Positions 24,522 through 31,988 of a stretch of DNA of 64,000 nucleotides are shown piece after piece (position 1 is the first letter of the stretch; the number at the start of each line of letters is the position of its first letter). Location of the stretch: the NCBI RefSeq assembly GCF_005403045.1, contig NZ_BJCL01000018.1, forward strand, positions 38,425 to 102,424, written 5' to 3'. Made by a program: the position numbers and the translations under genes. The notes beneath the pieces are model-generated. The model saw only the letters and a program-made list of their open reading frames with translations, made no database searches and was not told where the DNA came from. Origin of the DNA: Pseudaquabacterium pictum. Its GTDB lineage: Bacteria > Pseudomonadota > Gammaproteobacteria > Burkholderiales > Burkholderiaceae_C.

Positions 24522-24573
24522 CCTCGACAGCGAATTTGTCCGAACCTTCAGCATCGAACTGCCGCTGACGTAG

Positions 24574-25056
24574 TTAGAGCACCTCCAGCCTCGGCGGCCG
24601 TGCGCGCGACAGCCGCGCACAAGCCGCGTCGATGTTCGTGATGCCAAGTTTCAGCAATTCCTGCCGCATGGTCTCGGCGTCCATATCCCTCAGGAGGTAA
24701 AGCTCAACCCAATCACGCGGCGACCGTGTCCAGCTCGCGTTGCTCAGCTCCCAGCGCTGGGGGAAGTGCCGATCGGTAGCCTCACTGGCGATTCGGGTCT
24801 GCTCGCTGAGTTCGGGGCAACGGCTTGCATGCCAGAGGACTTCCTGCGCGGCCTCAATCGCTACCAGCTGTCTCGCAAGATTGTCGTCGTCCTGCTCCAG
24901 AAAGCAGGTGGCCACTGCGCGATCATCGGGGAACGCAGCCAGCACGGCCGCAACGTCCGACTTCAACTCAGCGGGCGCGCCAGGGTCGCTCTGAATGTCT
25001 CCCAATGTCGCTCTTGCCCAGCGCAGGGCACGGCGGCGTTCAGATGGCATCGTCAT
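24574..25056 (-). CDS. BPSL0761-family protein with C-terminal extension
   Basis: 160 residues. The N-terminus MTMPSERRRALRWARATL is characteristic of the BPSL0761 family of small proteins of unknown function found in Burkholderiales and relatives. The part after about residue 105 (WVELYLLRDMDAETMRQELL) looks like an added short helical domain. Its start overlaps the stop of the upstream gene (25053-25056), so the two are a unit. Its stop directly adjoins the stop of the broken HicB-like gene on the other strand. Confidence 0.7.
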   Translation of the reverse strand: MTMPSERRRALRWARATLGDIQSDPGAPAELKSDVAAVLAAFPDDRAVATCFLEQDDDNLARQLVAIEAAQEVLWHASRCPELSEQTRIASEATDRHFPQRWELSNASWTRSPRDWVELYLLRDMDAETMRQELLKLGITNIDAACARLSRARPPRLEVL

Positions 25057-25322
25057 GGCAACTCCGGGGGCTTCCCGATCAGTATGCCGACCGTAGCGCT
25101 GCCGGGCAGCCCCAGTTTCCCGAAGAAGGCCTCAAGCTCATCGTCTTCGACGTCTGAACGGCCTTCGCCGGCAGCCATTCTTCGCCCAGGGCTCACCGGC
25201 CCCACGTGTGCCCGTTCGATCTTGACGCCGCTGACGAAAAAGCCCGCGCCAAGGGCCTGAATGCGGTCAACAACGCTTAGCTGGCACGCCCCTTCAGGCC
25301 GAATCGACACAAGCCCTGACAT
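25053..25322 (-). CDS. Hypothetical protein, coupled to the BPSL0761 gene
   Basis: 89 residues from ATG 25322 (MSGLVSIRPEG). Acidic C-terminal half (RSDVEDDELEAFFGKLGL). I do not recognise the family. The ATGA overlap with the next gene supports that it is translated. An upstream in-frame extension to 25400 looks non-coding. Confidence 0.5.
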   Translation of the reverse strand: MSGLVSIRPEGACQLSVVDRIQALGAGFFVSGVKIERAHVGPVSPGRRMAAGEGRSDVEDDELEAFFGKLGLPGSATVGILIGKPPELP

Positions 25323-25451
25323 CGGGGCCGGCCGAGAGCGGGCGCCACCTGGCTTGCAAGCCGTTCCCTTTGCAGCTGCAGGCGGGACCGGAGCGGGCAA
25401 GGCGCGCGATCCTGGCGATGGCCTGCTGCACTTTCAAGGATCGGAGATTTC

Positions 25452-25823
25452 ATGGACGGATTCAACTCGACTTTTAGCCACAGAGGTCAGCACCACGGCC
25501 AGCGGCAGGTGCCGACGGACGTGTGCGCTGACATCCTGTGGTTACGGGTGGGCTTCAGCACGCGTTTCGACGCCGTCGGTGTCGCGCACTGGCATCGGCG
25601 GCTGCGCACCTTCCTGTCCGGCTGCGGGCTGACGGCGGCGATCGCAGTCGAGCGCATCGCTATCTTCCCTGTGGGCGCGGCGATCACTTCCTTCGATCGA
25701 GGCTTGGTCATCGGCTGGCTGACGGCTCAACCTGAAGTGGTGTTCGTTCACATCGACCGCCGCTCCAACGGTGACCACGCCCCGTTCGAACACACAGGGC
25801 GGCTCCATGGCCAAGACGCTTGA
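25452..25823 (+). CDS. Hypothetical protein, possibly YggL-like
   Basis: 123 residues with a GGAG ribosome site 5 bases before the ATG. The central 80 residues (LWLRVGFSTRFDAVG to WLTAQPEVVFVHI) have an alternating pattern that loosely recalls the YggL/DUF469 fold, including a WLxxxPEV segment. Its 3' end overlaps the next gene, which shows a similar pattern, so they may be diverged paralogues. Both calls are weak. Confidence 0.45.
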   Translation: MDGFNSTFSHRGQHHGQRQVPTDVCADILWLRVGFSTRFDAVGVAHWHRRLRTFLSGCGLTAAIAVERIAIFPVGAAITSFDRGLVIGWLTAQPEVVFVHIDRRSNGDHAPFEHTGRLHGQDA

Positions 25824-26244
25824 GCCGAGGCTGGGTTTCACGGTCTGGATCGAGCCGCGAACCGGCATGTCACCGGCAGCGCAGGCTGCGTTCATGCGCC
25901 GCATGGAGGACTATTTGGACGCACGAGATCTGCAGTGTGACGGCGCGCCACTGCGCGCGGTGATCTGGTCGCCAGACCACAGCCTCAGCGCCACCGATCA
26001 GGTTGAGTTGCTCGACTGGCTCATTGACGATGCGGCCGTGTGCACGGCCTCAGTCAGCCCGCTGATGCGACATTCGGCCGAACCCGCCAGCTTTGCCGAC
26101 GGCTACGTCCTGGTCCGTGCCGCCGACACGGCAATCGCGGCCCTGTCGCTGCTGTACCGCGCGCGCCGGGTCAGCGCTGAGCTGTACCTGCAGATCTTGG
26201 GCGGTTTCATTCGGCCGGTGGCCGTGCGTTCACCAACCCGTTGA
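25807..26244 (+). CDS. Hypothetical protein, YggL/DUF469-like pattern
   Basis: 145 residues from ATG 25807. The segment LGFTVWIEPRTGMS to DQVELLDWLIDD resembles YggL-type proteins (about 90 residues), followed by a further 50-residue helical part. YggL proteins bind the 50S ribosomal subunit; I do not claim that function here. It overlaps the upstream gene by 17 bases in another frame, suggesting coupling. Confidence 0.5.
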   Translation: MAKTLEPRLGFTVWIEPRTGMSPAAQAAFMRRMEDYLDARDLQCDGAPLRAVIWSPDHSLSATDQVELLDWLIDDAAVCTASVSPLMRHSAEPASFADGYVLVRAADTAIAALSLLYRARRVSAELYLQILGGFIRPVAVRSPTR

Positions 26245-26292
26245 GGCCGGGCATGCGGGTGCGATCCAGTAAACCTCGGGGTAGCGACGCGC

Positions 26293-26589
26293 TCAACGGG
26301 ACACCCGTCCCCGCGACGGTCGGGCCTTGGCACTGGCGGGCGTCGCAGAGCGGGCGCGCCTTGCAGGCGCGGCAGCCGCCTCGCCGAACAGCGCCGGTAT
26401 CGGCACGCCCAGGCTGCCCGCCAGCGCGTGAATCATGGTCAGCGTCGGGTTGGCCTTACCGGTCTCGATCCGGCTCATGTAGGTGCGGAACAGGCCACAC
26501 CGTTCGGCCAGGTCCTCCTGCGTCATGCCGGCGGCGGCACGAAGTTCACGGATGCGATTGCCAAAGGCGTGCTGAGGGGATGTGGCCAC
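26293..26589 (-). CDS. XRE-family helix-turn-helix regulator
   Basis: 98 residues. Residues 8-65 form a classic Cro/XRE helix-turn-helix (IRELRAAAGMTQEDLAER, TYMSRIETGKANPTLTM). The C-terminal 30 residues are Ala/Arg/Ser-rich and probably disordered. A GTG at 26589 is used as the start. The 124-base AT-rich gap to the divergent lipoprotein gene contains several GTAC-centred repeats and could hold its operator. Confidence 0.82.
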   Translation of the reverse strand: MATSPQHAFGNRIRELRAAAGMTQEDLAERCGLFRTYMSRIETGKANPTLTMIHALAGSLGVPIPALFGEAAAAPARRARSATPASAKARPSRGRVSR

Positions 26590-26713
26590 TCAAGTACTTT
26601 GGCGACAGTACACTTATTCATACACACACTAATTCGTACATTGCAGACCGCCCGCCCCACCATGGCGGTCGAACCCGGATCTCGATCCCGACCCCAACGC
26701 CTGAGAAGAACCC

Positions 26714-27337
26714 ATGACAAGCGCCCTCCGCATCGCAACCCGTGCCATCGCCTGCATCGCCGTACTCGGCCTGGCTGGCTGTGCGTCGACCACGCCGACG
26801 CGCGAGGTCTCCAGTGGCTATGCCATCTTCGACATCAAGCCCGGACCCGAGGTCGGGCCGGGCCCGATCGCCCAGGCCGTCAAGGTCGCACTGCAGAAGA
26901 ACATGACCAAGGTGCAGATCCTCAACGGCATTCCGCCATCGCCACTGCCGGAGAAGGCGCCCCGCTTCCAGTTGGTCTCGCCCTTCAAGGGCAGCGGACT
27001 CGGTGCGCTGGCGGCAGCTTCGGGGCAATCCGTTCAGGTGCCCACGTGCGAAGGCGCGATCCTGACGGCGAGCGCTTACGACGGATCCATGTCCCGGTAC
27101 GGCGAGGGTACGACCTTCTTTGCCTGCGTGATGCCGTACCAGGGTGGGCTGGCACTGAACATCTATACGACATTCACCAAAGCCTCGGGCGCATTCAATG
27201 CGGCGACGTTGGGGGCGACCTTGGCGCGCACCGTCGTCGGTGACACCAGTCAGTTCATTCCGCGCACGATTGCGGATGTTGTGGACAGCGTGAAGGCCAC
27301 GGGCGCTACGGTCACCATGACGGAGGCCTACCCGTGA
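26714..27337 (+). CDS. Lipoprotein of unknown function
   Basis: 207 residues with a lipobox LAGC at about residue 24 after a hydrophobic signal; secretion and lipid anchoring are therefore likely. The mature part has two Cys (VPTCEGA and FACVMP) that could form a disulfide and an IARTVVGDTSQFIPR-like helical end. I do not recognise the family. Confidence 0.75.
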   Translation: MTSALRIATRAIACIAVLGLAGCASTTPTREVSSGYAIFDIKPGPEVGPGPIAQAVKVALQKNMTKVQILNGIPPSPLPEKAPRFQLVSPFKGSGLGALAAASGQSVQVPTCEGAILTASAYDGSMSRYGEGTTFFACVMPYQGGLALNIYTTFTKASGAFNAATLGATLARTVVGDTSQFIPRTIADVVDSVKATGATVTMTEAYP

Positions 27338-27350
27338 GCGGAACGATGTG

Positions 27351-27683
27351 ATGGATGGAGCGAGGCGGCCACCCGCTGTGCTGGCGCCAAGAGCGCTGCT
27401 CGAAATCCTGGGCGAGGAACTACTTGGCCAATTGGTTGGACTGCCGGTGGCTTCGATCTCACAGGCGGCTGAGGAGGGTCAGACCGCTGATCGCCTCGCG
27501 TGGATAAGCCAAGTTGTGTCGTATCTGCAGGGCGCCTACAGCAACGGCGGCATCAGACGCTGGTTCACCCGTCCCCGGGCGCAACTCGATGGGCGAAGCC
27601 CTCTGGAGGCCCTTGGCCCGGGCTGGAGGTCCGATGCCGGGCCTGCAGCGATAGCTCTGAGGCTGGCCAAAGAGCTGGTTTAG
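27351..27683 (+). CDS. MbcA/ParS/Xre-type (DUF2384-like) antitoxin-domain protein
   Basis: 110 residues from ATG 27351 (a GTG one codon upstream also exists). The C-terminal half, IRRWFTRPRAQLDGRSPLEA and the helix after it, fits the toxin-binding domain of MbcA/ParS antitoxins; the N-terminal half is a helical domain. No RES/MbcT toxin gene follows, so it may be an orphan or a regulator. Confidence 0.6.
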   Translation: MDGARRPPAVLAPRALLEILGEELLGQLVGLPVASISQAAEEGQTADRLAWISQVVSYLQGAYSNGGIRRWFTRPRAQLDGRSPLEALGPGWRSDAGPAAIALRLAKELV

Positions 27684-27808
27684 GGGGCTGGTCAGCCATG
27701 TCACAACGGTCGAAGATGTCGAGGGAACGCCGCGATCGCGGCGCCCGGGCTTGGTGATTGAACTGCCAATTGCTGGCGAGCAAAGCTGAACCTCTGGGGG
27801 ATCGCTAC

Positions 27809-28054
27809 ATGAAGGCTGAAGACCAAAGGTCACCACAGTTGCCCAAGTTTCAAGGTGAGTTGATTCGAGACGACCGTGGCCGACAGGTCGTGTGCTTCAC
27901 GACGCCATCGGGCGTGCAGGCTATCGTGGATACGTCCATCCCGCAGGAGGCACTTGCAAAGCTCGCTGCGAAACTCACGCGCAAGCTGGCGCGGCGGGAA
28001 GGCCGTGAACAGAGCCGTTTTCATGCGCGCAACATCGACACGCGTGATCGCTAG
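27809..28054 (+). CDS. Hypothetical small protein
   Basis: 81 residues starting MKAEDQRSPQLPKFQGELI, with a GGGG stretch before the ATG. The middle (RQVVCFTTPSGVQAIVDTS) is globular and the C-terminus is very basic. Family not recognised. Confidence 0.45.
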   Translation: MKAEDQRSPQLPKFQGELIRDDRGRQVVCFTTPSGVQAIVDTSIPQEALAKLAAKLTRKLARREGREQSRFHARNIDTRDR

Positions 28055-28152
28055 TTTGCGCAATAACGATCCCAGCGCAGTCCTTCGACAAAGCTGCGCC
28101 GAGTACGCGCTGGCAAAAAGCAGGCCTTGAGAAACTGGCGCATAGTCCTTCT

Positions 28153-28374
28153 GTGGAACCGACCCCCTTCATTCCGGCCAGCCACGAGGACCGCCGCCAA
28201 CTGATATTGCGAACAGCACGATTTGAGCTCGGACCGGCCGCGGCCTCGAGTTTCATGGATGTCCGCAACTTCGCGCTGGGCGGCCGTACCCCGTCAGAGT
28301 TGATTCACAGCGAGGAGGGCGTGCGCCAAATCCTCAACGAGATCGACGCCCATGCCGGAGGCGGGCCGCTCTGA
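28153..28374 (+). CDS. Short MbcA/ParS/Xre antitoxin C-terminal domain
   Basis: 73 residues from a GTG. The segment ALGGRTPSELIHSEEGVRQI matches the conserved core of the MbcA/ParS toxin-binding domain. The N-terminal Xre-like part is very short, so this is either a minimal antitoxin or a shortened one. It lies 45 bases before an unknown 202-residue gene on the same strand. Confidence 0.55.
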   Translation: MEPTPFIPASHEDRRQLILRTARFELGPAAASSFMDVRNFALGGRTPSELIHSEEGVRQILNEIDAHAGGGPL

Positions 28375-28419
28375 CGCGGACGCGCCTCCAGCCTTCAGCG
28401 TCGGAACATTCGGACCAGC

Positions 28420-29028
28420 ATGCACATACAGCGGACCACCTATCTGTCGTTCTGGGACGTCGAACTGGGCAACCTGCCCACAGGGGTCTTCCGCCAGCGG
28501 GACCTGTCGACGGCCGAGGCTCGCGACATCTTGCGTGGGGCACGAATTTCAAAGTCGCTGATCTGCGTGTCCCGAAAAGACCTCGGAGCCCCCTACGAAA
28601 CTCGAGCACGCCAGCGTCACGAGGAGCTCTGCGCATTACTGCGCGAGCACGCCGACATCGAGATGCAGCTGCGGGACTTCTTCGGCGAACTCTGCGTCAA
28701 TCCTTTGTGTCTTGCCAAGGTGACCAACCAGAGCCGACTTCTCGTCGTCGATTGCCATTACGTCCGCGACCACCAAGAATCGAGTGATGCCGGGCCGCCC
28801 GAGTCGGATGTTGGTGGCGAGCCCATCGAACGCCTGCGAAGCCTGCTCAGAATGAAGCTGGCTCCTGAGTCCCTGCGGTTCCACATTCTTGAAAAGATTC
28901 CTGATACCTGGCCGTCATCAACAAACGGCGGCGCTGACATCGCGGCTCAGCCCGCCGAAAGAGATCGGTCCGGACAGGCCCTTCAGCAACTCGCCCAATT
29001 GTCCCAGGATCTGGGCCTGGGCTACTGA
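28420..29028 (+). CDS. Unknown protein downstream of a short antitoxin
   Basis: 202 residues, soluble, no signal. Conserved-looking blocks include TYLSFWDVELGNLPTG, ISKSLICVSRKDLGAPY and NPLCLAKVTNQSRLLVVDCH. It is not a RES or MbcT-type toxin by sequence. Because it follows an antitoxin-domain gene it could be an unusual toxin, but that rests on position only. Confidence 0.6.
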   Translation: MHIQRTTYLSFWDVELGNLPTGVFRQRDLSTAEARDILRGARISKSLICVSRKDLGAPYETRARQRHEELCALLREHADIEMQLRDFFGELCVNPLCLAKVTNQSRLLVVDCHYVRDHQESSDAGPPESDVGGEPIERLRSLLRMKLAPESLRFHILEKIPDTWPSSTNGGADIAAQPAERDRSGQALQQLAQLSQDLGLGY

Positions 29029-29089
29029 CGGCAGCTTTTGCAGAATGCGCCGCGGTACCTGATGCAAACCCACAGCCCCAAGCAGCATC

Positions 29090-29740
29090 TCAGCGCGTGG
29101 CCGCCTGCCAGGCGACCGCCAACGCCAGCCAATCCGGCAAGTAGTCGAAGCTGTTGATCTCGTCGAGCCGGATGCGCCGGCTGGTCGCCAGCGCCTCCAC
29201 CTCGAGCTTGAAGCGCTCAAACCGATCGAAGATGTCGGAGTGGCCGCGGATGCTCGTGTCCGCGGGCAGCACGATCTTGGCCTTCGCGGCCAGGAACGAA
29301 CGGACCGCCTTGATCAGGTCAGCCGGCCGCGCATGGTGGTACTTCGCATCCTGCCCCGCCAGGTCGCTGAGCGTGCGCTTGTCCTGGAACGGCTCTGCGG
29401 CCAGGATCAGCAGGTCGCGACCGCGCGCGCGTGCCGGGTGCCCAAAACTGGCCGCTCCAAAACTCAGCCCGCACTCGAAGGGCATGTTGAACCGAGGGAG
29501 CGGATTCGTGGCGTCCACTTCAACGCGGCTGATGTCGTGGATCGAGAACCGCGACTCGCCGATGATGCGCGCGATCTTGTCCAGGCGCGTCTCGCCGGAG
29601 CCGACGTCTTCCAGCGCCGTACGCGCCAGGAACCCGCAGTCCTGGATCGCAAAAATGGCTGCGTGCAACAACGGCCGGTAGCCGTCGTCGAAAGGGCAGT
29701 TCAGGAAGACCGAGACGTCGTAGCGCTGGGGCCGCCTCAC
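29090..29740 (-). CDS. TIR/nucleoside-deoxyribosyltransferase-like protein
   Basis: 216 residues from a GTG that overlaps the upstream gene (GTGA, 29737-29740). The N-terminal 110 residues start with a beta strand and loop (YDVSVFLNCPFDDGYRP), then HDISRVE and NMPFECGLSFG. The order of an N-terminal strand, a D(I/L)S segment and a Glu in an F-E-x-G-L context is shared by TIR-like and nucleoside 2-deoxyribosyltransferase folds, where the Glu is catalytic in NAD or nucleoside cleavage. The function is therefore possibly NAD or nucleotide hydrolysis; I call the fold only tentatively. Confidence 0.6.
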   Translation of the reverse strand: MRRPQRYDVSVFLNCPFDDGYRPLLHAAIFAIQDCGFLARTALEDVGSGETRLDKIARIIGESRFSIHDISRVEVDATNPLPRFNMPFECGLSFGAASFGHPARARGRDLLILAAEPFQDKRTLSDLAGQDAKYHHARPADLIKAVRSFLAAKAKIVLPADTSIRGHSDIFDRFERFKLEVEALATSRRIRLDEINSFDYLPDWLALAVAWQAATR

Positions 29741-29976
29741 CGGGCGGACACCATCAATTCAACGGCGCGCTGCACGTCCTCGGTGGACAGATGGCGGGGC
29801 CCAGTGGCCGGGGCCAGCACCTGGTAGACCTTGCCGTTGGAGGCTTTGAGCTGGCCGAGCACGACGGCTTTGCGCGCAGCGGCGCGCACGGCTGGTTTCG
29901 CAGCAGCGAACTTGGCGGCTGCTTTCTTAGAAGCGGGCTTGCTCGGCCTCTTGCTCAGAGTCTTGGTTGCGACCAT
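29737..29976 (-). CDS. Lys/Ala-rich small protein coupled to the TIR-like gene
   Basis: 79 residues from ATG 29976. The first 38 residues are Lys/Ala/Pro repeats resembling histone-H1-like tails; the last 40 (VLGQLKASNGKVYQVLAPAT) are a small globular domain. It overlaps the next gene by four bases, implying a two-gene unit. A nucleic-acid-binding or antitoxin-like role is possible. Confidence 0.5.
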   Translation of the reverse strand: MVATKTLSKRPSKPASKKAAAKFAAAKPAVRAAARKAVVLGQLKASNGKVYQVLAPATGPRHLSTEDVQRAVELMVSAR

Positions 29977-30150
29977 GCCGTGCAGTTTATCTTTCTGGGG
30001 CTGCAGACGCCAGAGCGTGCCTCGCAAGGGTGGGCGGCGTTCGGGAAGTGGTCACAGCAGGCGCCGTGCGGGTATGGACCGGACAGTTGGCCGCGGCAAT
30101 CGGTGGGCGTCATGATGCGCGCGCGAGCCACGCTTCCTGTGCCGGTCGGT

Positions 30151-30732
30151 CTAGATGAGTTCTGCGGCCTCGCGCAGTCGCTGTGCCGTAGCCGGAAGCC
30201 CCCCGCGCTCCATCGCGGCAGCGAAGTCCTCGGCACTGGCTTGTGGGTGCTTCCACCGCGCCCGCATTCGCTTGAAGGCGGCGACCGCAACCAGCTGGTC
30301 CAAATCCCACTGCGCCACGATGAACTGGTCGGGGTGAATCACTTCGATGCCCAGTTGCGCGACGACCTCTGCAGGGAAGTCTTTCAGATTCGCAGTGACG
30401 ATGCAGTCTGCGTGACCGGCCAGTGCCGATGCCAGGACGTGGACGTCGTCGGGATCGGGCAACTCAAGGCCTCGTGCGCAGATCGTCCAGGCCTGCTCGT
30501 CGACTTCCCAGTCCGGGACGGCCTCGCGCATCTGTTCCCGGCGGTAGTCCAGCCGACCCTGGAGGTCGGGGCGGTTCTCCTCCAGCGAGCGAATCCATTC
30601 GGCTTCGATGCGGGTGGTCCATTTGGCGGCGAAGAGCCCGGCCGTGGCCAAGCTCATCAGCGCATCCGCCATGGCCATCGGATACAGGACACAGGCATCG
30701 AGGAGCGCCGTGTAGCGCGCGTGCCCCGCCAT
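30151..30732 (-). CDS. PIN-domain toxin-like ribonuclease
   Basis: 193 residues. The N-terminus YTALLDACVLYP with Asp12, a central Glu (ARIEAEW-type region), and later acidic residues in PDPDDVHVLASALAG match the PIN nuclease metal site. PIN toxins (VapC-like) cleave RNA. It starts one base after the stop of an excisionase-type helix-turn-helix gene, which is the usual antitoxin-first order. Confidence 0.82.
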   Translation of the reverse strand: MAGHARYTALLDACVLYPMAMADALMSLATAGLFAAKWTTRIEAEWIRSLEENRPDLQGRLDYRREQMREAVPDWEVDEQAWTICARGLELPDPDDVHVLASALAGHADCIVTANLKDFPAEVVAQLGIEVIHPDQFIVAQWDLDQLVAVAAFKRMRARWKHPQASAEDFAAAMERGGLPATAQRLREAAELI

Positions 30733-30733
30733 T

Positions 30734-31204
30734 TCAGTAGTCCAGCCCCAGTTCGCGCGCGTTCTCTGCCAGGCGTTCGAGCGCGGACTCCTGCTGCTCG
30801 CGCATCTTGCGGGCGTAGGCGATCAGGTCCTCGAAAGCCACGCGCCGGTGGCTGCCGACCAGGCGGTGCGGAAGCCGGCCTGCATCGATTTCCTTCACCA
30901 CGAAGGGTCGCGACACATTGAGGAAGTGGGCGGCCTCGACCGTGCTGAACTCTTGGCTGGAGGGCACCAAGGCGATCGGTCGCCCCTCGCTCATGGCTCC
31001 GAGCAACTGCCCAATCAACTTCAGCGCCGCCGGCGGGACGTCGACGGTGCGATGTTCGCCGCTGTCCGTGGTCAGCGTGATCGCCGCAGCGCGCGAGTGA
31101 TCCAGCGCTTCCATGATGCAGCGCTGGGCCACGCGGGCCATCTCGATGTCATTGGCTGACAGCGCGGGCGGAATGACTTGGCGGGCTTTGTCGAGGGTGC
31201 GCAT
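30734..31204 (-). CDS. Excisionase-type helix-turn-helix antitoxin
   Basis: 156 residues. The central MerR/excisionase-like helix-turn-helix (FSTVEAAHFLNVSRPFVVKE, about 85-105) is followed by a DNA-contact wing (RRVAFEDLIAY) and a C-terminal tail ending ELGLDY that may bind the PIN partner. Helix-turn-helix plus PIN pairs are a known toxin-antitoxin arrangement. The tandem 9-base repeats at 31289-31315 lie about 85 bases upstream and may be its operator. Confidence 0.78.
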   Translation of the reverse strand: MRTLDKARQVIPPALSANDIEMARVAQRCIMEALDHSRAAAITLTTDSGEHRTVDVPPAALKLIGQLLGAMSEGRPIALVPSSQEFSTVEAAHFLNVSRPFVVKEIDAGRLPHRLVGSHRRVAFEDLIAYARKMREQQESALERLAENARELGLDY

Positions 31205-31288
31205 GGGGCTCTCCGGGATGATCCGTCAGCCGCTCGCGAAGATCGCGGCGGCCGTTCATCGCTGTAGGTGTATCGGCATGGTACGCCG

Positions 31289-31315
31289 TAAACGCAATAA
31301 ATGCGGTAAATGCTT
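31289..31315. repeat. Tandem 9-base repeats upstream of the PIN/antitoxin operon
   Basis: Three adjacent units: TAAACGCAA, TAAATGCGG and TAAATGCTT. They are AT-rich against a GC-rich background. They are candidate binding sites for the adjacent antitoxin. The remaining intergenic DNA (31205-31615) holds only this and the palindromic promoter at 31518; I see no gene there. Confidence 0.5.
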
Positions 31316-31517
31316 TAGCTGTTCGCTCACGGCTCGCTCCCCAGTGCCGTGGTTCATGCGTCGCGGCTCGCGAGGCAAGCACCGCGTTGCACAGGAGCTT
31401 TAGATGCCCTCGCGAGCCAACTCCTCGTCAGTGGCCGTCAGCGCTCTGCTGCCAGCGACTGCGCCTTCGCCGGCTGTCCGACCAAGCGCCCTCCCCGGCC
31501 CCAGAAGGCAGTTACTA

Positions 31518-31549
31518 CCTTGATAATCCCAATTATCAAGGCATGTTAT
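31518..31549 (+). promoter_or_regulatory. Promoter overlapped by a perfect palindrome
   Basis: A 10-base perfect inverted repeat (CCTTGATAAT / ATTATCAAGG, spacer CCCA) spans 31518-31541. The left arm contains a -35 TTGATA (31520-31525), and 18 bases later there is a -10 TGTTAT (31544-31549). A repressor bound to the palindrome would block this promoter, which faces the genes at 31616 and 31989. Confidence 0.65.
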
Positions 31550-31615
31550 TTTGGCCTTCCAAACCAACCCGCAAAAGGCACAATCGGCCAAGTGGCTGAT
31601 TCATAGGGAGTTTTT

Positions 31616-31954
31616 ATGAGCCTGATCCCGGACCACGGTGGCGAACTGGAAGGTATGCGCCGACGCAAGAGCGAATCGACCGCCAAGGGCGGCAAGGCGT
31701 TCCTTCGTTTGCTGAGCCTGGCCGAGGCCGGCGACAGTGGACAACACCACACCGTGGCGCGCTTCATCGCCTCAACTTACAAGGGCCAGGACTTCCCGTA
31801 CGACCTCTATAACCTGCGCCTGGTGGACGTTGCAATCGGCGACGACATGCTCACTCGCCTGGATGCACTGCGGTGGGCGCAGGTCGACTTGCACACCCTG
31901 GTGACAGACGGAGATCAACGTATCAGGGCCGTCCTGACGCGCTGGGACATTTAA
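31616..31954 (+). CDS. Conserved hypothetical protein (DUF7673-like)
   Basis: 112 residues from ATG 31616. The body AKGGKAFLRLLSLAEAGDSG and FIASTYKGQDFPYDLYNLR is of a type I associate with plasmid- and ICE-borne DUF proteins of unknown function; the exact family name is uncertain. It sits between the palindromic promoter and the integrase gene on the same strand. Confidence 0.65.
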   Translation: MSLIPDHGGELEGMRRRKSESTAKGGKAFLRLLSLAEAGDSGQHHTVARFIASTYKGQDFPYDLYNLRLVDVAIGDDMLTRLDALRWAQVDLHTLVTDGDQRIRAVLTRWDI

Positions 31955-31988
31955 TGGCCCGACCACTCGTAGGCCCTGGCCCACGCCC

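Larger units (their letters stand above)
23332..24573 (+). pseudogene. HicB-like gene interrupted by an IS481-family element
   Basis: The 5' part (23332-23495) encodes MTTVHCTIETDPDSGGFVGW and onward with the HicB-type partial RNase H-like fold (STPDEVESRLRRQVL). The 3' part (24522-24573) supplies LDSEFVRTFSIELPLT and a TAG stop. Removing the IS and one copy of its six-base target duplication rejoins the frame exactly (164 + 52 bases = 72 codons), giving an intact 71-residue protein. HicB-like proteins are antitoxins or orphan regulators; no HicA partner is visible. The gene is now broken. Confidence 0.85.
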
